A stretch of DNA of 64,000 nt from Bifidobacterium castoris. GTDB taxonomy: Bacteria; Actinomycetota; Actinomycetes; Actinomycetales; Bifidobacteriaceae. The notes below the pieces were generated by a model that was given only the letters and a program-made list of their open reading frames with translations, did not search any database and was not told the origin of the DNA. Position 1 is the stretch's first letter. Each line of letters opens with the position of its first letter. Positions 59,511 through 64,000 of this stretch are shown here, one piece after another. Where the stretch lies: positions 186,001 through 250,000 of the forward strand of contig NZ_QXGI01000003.1 in the NCBI RefSeq assembly GCF_003952025.1. The letters run 5' to 3'. The translations under genes and the position numbers were made by a program.

Positions 59511-61262
59511 ATGGCAGACGAACGCGGATCACAGCATCATTCCCAGGGCGGCAACCGCCGCTACGGATCGGGCAACGGCGGCCATCGTCAAGGCAACGGC
59601 GGCGGATTCCGCTCGCGGGGCGGCTCGGACTCCCGCCGCGGCAACCGCAACGGCGCAGGACGCAACTTCCATCGCAACGGCAACGGCGCAGGCAGGAACA
59701 ACGAGTTCCGTCGTGACGGCGAAGGCGGCGGCGAGTTCCGTCGCGACGGCGAGGGTCAGCGTCGTTTCCACCGCAACGGCAATGGCAACGGCAGCTACCG
59801 TTCAGGCAACCGTTTCCGTGGCCGTGACGACGAGCGCGGCGGTCAGCGTCGCGGCTTCCGCCGTGACGGCGAGGGTCGGCATCGCGATTTCCGTCATGGC
59901 GACGACGACCGCCGCGAGTTCCGCAACGGCGGCAACGGCGGTCAGCGTCGTGACTTCCACCGTCGCGATGACGACCGTCGCGACTTCCGCCGCGGCAACC
60001 GCGACGGCGGCAACGGCGGTCAGCGTCGTGACTTCCACCGTCGTGACGACGACCGTCGCGACTTCCGCCGCGACGAGGGCGGTCAGCGCCGTGACTTCCG
60101 CCACGACCGCAACAGGGACGACCGTCGCGACTTCCGCCGCGACGACCACCGCAACCCGCGCCGTGACGGCGCCGATCGCCAGGCGCACCACGACCGCAAG
60201 CGCGCCGAATACATGGCGCATTCGCGCAAGAATTCGGACGGCACCGTCAGCTTCCCGTCGCAGAACCCGTACACGGACCGCCGTCCGGGCGAGCCGGTCA
60301 TGCCGAAGGGCCTCGAATGGAGCATGCTGAGCAAGGACGAACGCGAACGTCTGCGCGGCCTGTCGAAGGAGCACGCCGAGAACATCGGCCTGCACATCCT
60401 CGCCGCGTACACGCTCGAGGCCGACGATCCGCAGGCGGCGCTCGCGCACGCCAAGTGGGCCGCCAAGCAGGCGTCGCGCGTGGACATCGCCCGTGAGACG
60501 CTCGCGATGGTCGCCTACCGTCAGGGCGACTACAAGCTCGCGCTGCGCGAGTTCCAGACGGCGTTCCGCATGAACGGCTATCTCGACTACCTGCCGTTCA
60601 TGGCCGACTGCGAGCGCGGCCTGGACAAGCCGAAGAAGGCGGTCGAGATCGCGCTGTCCGACAACGCCAAGCAGCTCGCCGGCGAGGCGAAGGCGGAGAT
60701 GTTCCTCGTCTACGCGGGCGCGCTCAACGACATGGGCATGATCGACCAGGCGATCGAGGTCGTCTCCAAGCTCGTGCACGCCAAGGGACTGGCCGGCGAA
60801 TACCGCATGCGCGCCGCGCAGGCCGAGCAGTACTTCCTGTCCGAGGCGGGACGCGACGACGAGGCCGTTGCGCTCGATGAGCTCATCGACGACTTCGAGG
60901 CGCGCTACGCCGACGTCGACGAGGACGAGACAAGCGACGACTTCGTCGTCGACTACGACGTCGAGGACCTCCCGGAGGACCTGCAGGCGAAGCTCGGCGT
61001 GACGCCCGACGACGCGCAGTACGCGCCGCTGGACGACGAGGACGGCGTCAACATGGACGACGAGACGCGCATCCCCGAGGAGGAGGAGCGCGCCGGCGCC
61101 GAAATGGACATCGAGCCCGCCGAGATGCAGGAGCGCAACTCCCGCCGCGACGAGGAGGGCGTGATGGGCGATCCCGATCTGAGCGACGCCGAGGACGACG
61201 TCGACGAGGAGGACGTCGAGGTCGGCGACTACGAAGAGCAGCTCAAGAGCGAAACGGAGTGA
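59511..61262 (+). CDS. Low-complexity Arg/Asp/Gly-rich protein with TPR-like domain and acidic tail
   Basis: 583 residues in three blocks. Residues 1-235 are built from G, N, R, D and F in repeats such as QRRDFHRRDDDRRDFRR, like RGG/RDD RNA-binding disordered regions. Residues about 270-450 form helical TPR-like pairs (GLHILAAYTLEADDPQAAL, ETLAMVAYRQGDYKLALRE, VYAGALNDMGMIDQAIEVV). The rest is very acidic (EEEERAGAEMD, EDDVDEEDVEVGDYEEQ). It could bind RNA or ribosomes; function not established. AAAAAGG precedes ATG 59511. The HAD phosphatase gene follows after 7 bases. Confidence 0.8.
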   Translation: MADERGSQHHSQGGNRRYGSGNGGHRQGNGGGFRSRGGSDSRRGNRNGAGRNFHRNGNGAGRNNEFRRDGEGGGEFRRDGEGQRRFHRNGNGNGSYRSGNRFRGRDDERGGQRRGFRRDGEGRHRDFRHGDDDRREFRNGGNGGQRRDFHRRDDDRRDFRRGNRDGGNGGQRRDFHRRDDDRRDFRRDEGGQRRDFRHDRNRDDRRDFRRDDHRNPRRDGADRQAHHDRKRAEYMAHSRKNSDGTVSFPSQNPYTDRRPGEPVMPKGLEWSMLSKDERERLRGLSKEHAENIGLHILAAYTLEADDPQAALAHAKWAAKQASRVDIARETLAMVAYRQGDYKLALREFQTAFRMNGYLDYLPFMADCERGLDKPKKAVEIALSDNAKQLAGEAKAEMFLVYAGALNDMGMIDQAIEVVSKLVHAKGLAGEYRMRAAQAEQYFLSEAGRDDEAVALDELIDDFEARYADVDEDETSDDFVVDYDVEDLPEDLQAKLGVTPDDAQYAPLDDEDGVNMDDETRIPEEEERAGAEMDIEPAEMQERNSRRDEEGVMGDPDLSDAEDDVDEEDVEVGDYEEQLKSETE

Positions 61263-61269
61263 ACGCGGC

Positions 61270-62343
61270 GTGCTGAAACCAACGAACACGCCGTTGTCGC
61301 GGCGCTACCGTCTCGCGTTGCTCGACCTCGACGGCGTCGTCTACTACGGCAGGAAGCCGGTCGCGCACGCCGCCGACGCCATCCGCGACGCCGAAGGCCA
61401 TGGCATGACGGTCGAATACACGACGAACAACTCGTCGCGCATGCAGGAGACGGTCGCCGGGCAGCTGCGCGGCTTCGGACTCGACGTGGACGCGTGGCAG
61501 GTGATCACGTCGTCCGTCGTGGCCGCGCGCATGGTCGCGCGCCATGCGGGCGACGGCGCGGACGTGTTCGTCGTCGGCGCCGATCATCTGCGCGATGAGG
61601 TGCGCAAGGCGGGGCTGCGCATCGTCGACGCCGGCGTGGACGACGAAGGCCGCGCGCCGACCGCCGTCGTCCAGGGCTGGTACCCGCAGATGACGTGGCA
61701 GCAGCTCGCCGAGGCGTCGTTCGCCGTCGAGCGCGGCGCGCGGTACTTCGTGACGAACCGCGACCTGACGATTCCGCGCGAATACGGCGTGGCGCCCGGC
61801 TGCGGATCGATGATCCAGGCCGTCGTCAACGCGACCGGCGTGCAGCCGGTCGCTTCGGCGGGCAAGCCGGAACCGGCGATGTACGACGAGGCGCGCATGC
61901 TCGCGGCGCACGACGGCGAGGACATGGTCTCGGTCGGCGACAGCCTCGCGATCGGCGACCGGCTCGACACGGACATCGAGGCGGGCAACCGCGGCGGCTA
62001 CGACTCGCTGCTGGTGCTTACCGGCGTCACCGATCCGGACCTGCTCATCCGCGCGCCGAAGGAGCTGCGACCGACCTATGTGGCGCTTGACCTGCGCGGG
62101 CTCAACGAGGCGCAGCCGGCCGTGACGCGCGAACATGGCGGCGTGGGCGGCGCAGGCGCGCGCGGCGACGTGTTCCGCTGCCGTGGCGCGAAGGCGTGGT
62201 TCGTCAACGACGCGATCGTCGTCGACGACGTGACGAGCGTCGACGCGCTGCGTGCGGCCTGCGCGCTCGGCTGGGCCCTGCAGGACGACGGCGTCGATCT
62301 GGACGGCGCGGCATTGCCCGGGTTCTCCTTCGCCGGAGCGTGA
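61270..62343 (+). CDS. HAD-superfamily IIA hydrolase (NagD/phosphoglycolate phosphatase-like)
   Basis: 357 residues. HAD motif I LLDLDGVVYYG with nucleophile Asp19 and acid Asp21; motif II in YTTNNSSR; a type II cap domain between; motif III Lys in GKPEPAMYDEA; motif IV VGDSLAIGDRLDTDIEAG. A phosphatase for small phosphorylated metabolites; substrate unknown. The C-terminal extension of about 90 residues after motif IV is longer than in NagD. GTG 61270 start; the stop is one base before the tlyA GTG, so the genes are coupled. Confidence 0.88.
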   Translation: MLKPTNTPLSRRYRLALLDLDGVVYYGRKPVAHAADAIRDAEGHGMTVEYTTNNSSRMQETVAGQLRGFGLDVDAWQVITSSVVAARMVARHAGDGADVFVVGADHLRDEVRKAGLRIVDAGVDDEGRAPTAVVQGWYPQMTWQQLAEASFAVERGARYFVTNRDLTIPREYGVAPGCGSMIQAVVNATGVQPVASAGKPEPAMYDEARMLAAHDGEDMVSVGDSLAIGDRLDTDIEAGNRGGYDSLLVLTGVTDPDLLIRAPKELRPTYVALDLRGLNEAQPAVTREHGGVGGAGARGDVFRCRGAKAWFVNDAIVVDDVTSVDALRAACALGWALQDDGVDLDGAALPGFSFAGA

Positions 62344-62344
62344 C

Positions 62345-63091
62345 GTGGGCGCGGACGAACGGCTCGACGTCGCGATGACGGCTCGCGCGTTGGCGCCTTC
62401 GCGCGCGAAGGCGCGCAGGCTCGTCGATGACGGCCATGTGTACGTCGACGGCGTGCAGGCGCGCAAGGCGTCGACGAAGGTGGGGCCGTACGCGCGCATC
62501 GAGGTGCGCGGCGCCGACGATTACGTGTCGCGCGGCGCATACAAACTGCTCGGCGCCTTCGACGTCTTCGCCGCCGACGGTCTGACGGGGCCGGAGGGAC
62601 TCGACTGCCTCGACATCGGCGCGTCGACGGGCGGTTTCTGCGACGTGCTGCTGCGCGGGGGAGCGCGTCGCGTCATCGCGTTGGACGTCGGGCACGGCCA
62701 GCTCGACCCGAAGATCGCCGGCGACGCGCGCGTCATCGAGATGAGCGGCGTCAACATTCGCGACGTGGACGCCGACGATCTGCCGTACCGTCCGCAGATG
62801 GTCGTCTCCGACGTCTCCTTCATCTCATTGACCTATGTCCTGCCGGTCGTGGCCGGGATCGCGGCGCCGGGCGCGCAGGTCGTGCTGCTCGTCAAGCCGC
62901 AGTTCGAAGTGGGGCGCGAGGGGCTCGGCAAGCACGGCATCGTCACCGATCCGCACAGGCGCCGCGCCGCGCTCGAACATGTCGTCGAGTGCGCCCGCGC
63001 CTGCGGGATGCACGTTGTGGCGACCGCCCCCTCGCCGATCGAAGGCACCCACGGCAACATGGAGTACCTGCTCTACGCGCGTATGGGATGA
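62345..63091 (+). CDS. tlyA: TlyA family rRNA cytidine-2'-O-methyltransferase
   Basis: 248 residues. An S4 domain (about 1-65: RLDVAMTARALAPSRAKARR) followed by an FtsJ/RrmJ-like methyltransferase with SAM motif LDIGASTGGFCDVLL (about 95), DVGHGQLD, the catalytic Asp in VVSDVSFISL and Lys in LLVKPQFEVGREG. TlyA methylates cytidines of 16S and 23S rRNA at the subunit interface, which sets sensitivity to capreomycin-type drugs in mycobacteria. The GTG at 62345 follows the previous stop by one base. Confidence 0.94.
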   Translation: MGADERLDVAMTARALAPSRAKARRLVDDGHVYVDGVQARKASTKVGPYARIEVRGADDYVSRGAYKLLGAFDVFAADGLTGPEGLDCLDIGASTGGFCDVLLRGGARRVIALDVGHGQLDPKIAGDARVIEMSGVNIRDVDADDLPYRPQMVVSDVSFISLTYVLPVVAGIAAPGAQVVLLVKPQFEVGREGLGKHGIVTDPHRRRAALEHVVECARACGMHVVATAPSPIEGTHGNMEYLLYARMG

Positions 63092-63684
63092 CCTGCCACG
63101 CGGTATACGCCGATGCCGCCCCGTCCACGGGACCTCATGCCAGGGGCGGCCGATCTTACGGGCAGTCGATCTTACGCAGCCGTTCTTACAGACTGCCGCC
63201 CTTATGGGTTGTTTTTAGAGGCAGCCTCTTGCCTGCGGTCGTCCTTATGGGTCGCCGTCCGTATGGGAGGGCGTGCCTACGGGCGGTATCCTACGGGCAG
63301 CTGTGCCTATGGGAGGTGGCTCCCAGGAAGGCGCTTTCCCCTCCATGAGCCGTTGTGCCTACGGGCGGCCGCGCGGTGGTCGAGGGGCTTATGGGACGTA
63401 TTCGCATTCGCGCATGTGCGGCGATGACGATGGCGTCGTCCTGCGAACGGCGATCGATTCTCCTCCAGCCGCGATCGCGACGTTTCCTGTGCTGCGGACG
63501 GCGCGCCTGCTGCGGGCGGCGGCCGTCACGAAACTGATTGTCCGCCGACGACGCGCGTCATGCGCGCACGTTCGCGGCGCGCGCCACCCGTAAGAAAAGC
63601 GCGCCACCCGTAAGAAAACGACAGGGAACAACGCCATGCCGCTCGCGAATCGTCACCAGCGGGCGGACGTGCCGCCCGTAACGG
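63092..63684. repeat. Dispersed-motif array between tlyA and the TrkA-like gene
   Basis: CTTACGGGCAGTC (about 63156), CTTACGCAGCC, CTTACAGACTGCC, CTTATGGGTTG, CTTATGGGTCGCC (about 63244), GTATGGGAGG, CTACGGGCGGT (about 63278), CTACGGGCAGC, CTATGGGAGG, CTACGGGCGGCC (about 63360), CTTATGGGACG, GCCACCCGTAAGAAAAGCGC directly repeated near 63585 and 63605, and GCCGCCCGTAACGG at about 63671 adjoining the stop codon of the next gene. No gene seen. Confidence 0.85.
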
Positions 63685-64000
63685 TCAGCCCCGAATGAAG
63701 TGGTCTATCTGGTCCTGCTTGCCCATGATGATGAGTTCGTCGTTGCGGCGCAGCTCGAGGTCGTTGGACGCGTACTGGAACTCATGTCCCGGCGATTTGA
63801 CGCCGACGATCGTGATGCCGTAGCGGTCATGGATCTTCGCATCGCCGATCGTGTAGCCGACGAACTGGGATGGCGTGTGGATCTTGACGACGTTGTATGC
63901 GCCTTCGAGCTCGATGTAGTCGAGGTAGTTGCCGGAGACGAGATGGCCGACGCGTTTGCCTGCGTCGGTCTCCGCGTTGATGATGTGGCGCGCGCCGATG
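63685..64000 (-). CDS. TrkA/RCK-type potassium uptake regulatory protein (3' part only)
   Basis: The last 105 codons run off the right edge. The translation ends ARHIINAETDAGKRVGHL ... VKIHTPSQFVGYTI ... YGITIVGVKSPGHEFQYA ... DELIIMGKQDQIDHFIRG. This is the end of an NAD-binding RCK_N domain and a complete RCK_C domain, as in KtrA/TrkA proteins that gate K+ transporters at the inner membrane face. The membrane partner is not in the window. The start is outside. Confidence 0.85.
   Translation of the reverse strand, partial: IGARHIINAETDAGKRVGHLVSGNYLDYIELEGAYNVVKIHTPSQFVGYTIGDAKIHDRYGITIVGVKSPGHEFQYASNDLELRRNDELIIMGKQDQIDHFIRG

Overview
The window is a very GC-rich, gene-dense actinobacterial chromosome segment. 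Gene content and order suggest the genus Bifidobacterium: glnA beside a DUF4191 membrane protein, lpdA and a DUF3043 protein; pheS-pheT; the cluster argC-argJ-argB-argD-argF-argR-argG-argH followed by tyrS and tlyA; and an ECF-type thiamine-precursor transporter under TPP riboswitches. The genus is an inference from these families. The species cannot be read from the sequence.

Layout. Positions 1-11100 carry a PLP aminotransferase with a strange in-frame insert, an orphan ABC ATPase, a large membrane protein, a 1117-residue conserved protein and ligA. Positions 11100-19360 run mostly on the minus strand: mrp, a second ykoE with its own TPP riboswitch, glnA, a DUF4191 protein, lpdA and a DUF3043 protein. 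Positions 19830-29380 are an accessory region: a dipeptidase, a small peptide gene joined to a multi-spanning histidine kinase, a decayed response regulator, two paralogous lipoproteins, a small secreted protein divergent from an adaptor/ATPase/permease operon, and an intact response regulator. Positions 29550-33660 hold a TPP riboswitch, ykoE and a fused YkoD-YkoC protein. Positions 33830-36540 hold a MacB-like ATPase and permease. A SpoU methyltransferase, pheST, a DUF4190-like protein and a nuclease-like protein lead to the arginine genes (45423-56130). After them come a diacetyl reductase-like SDR, an HD protein, tyrS, a low-complexity Arg/Asp/Gly/TPR protein, a HAD phosphatase, tlyA and the 3' end of a TrkA/RCK gene.

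The most unusual property is a dispersed short motif, core CTTACGGGCGGC (reverse complement GCCGCCCGTAAG), with many one- or two-base variants. By eye I count about 23 exact copies of the 10-mer CCGCCCGTAA on either strand, plus well over a hundred degenerate copies. They fill nearly every longer intergenic gap, often as arrays with 16-23 bp spacing or as facing pairs that form near-perfect hairpins. In several genes (aminotransferase, mrp, argC, the ykoDC linker, the HD protein tail) the units sit inside the reading frame and add low-complexity protein. They also split the otherwise tight arginine cluster. I know of no described element that matches, and this is my main candidate for an undescribed system. 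The second is the 52-residue peptide gene directly upstream of a six-span histidine kinase, which looks like a peptide signalling pair.

Regulation visible in sequence: two TPP riboswitches that share the same Shine-Dalgarno-sequestering design; paired ArgR-box-like palindromes with identical 20 bp spacing upstream of argC and argG; and intrinsic terminators after glnA, the DUF4191 gene, the DUF3043 gene and argR.
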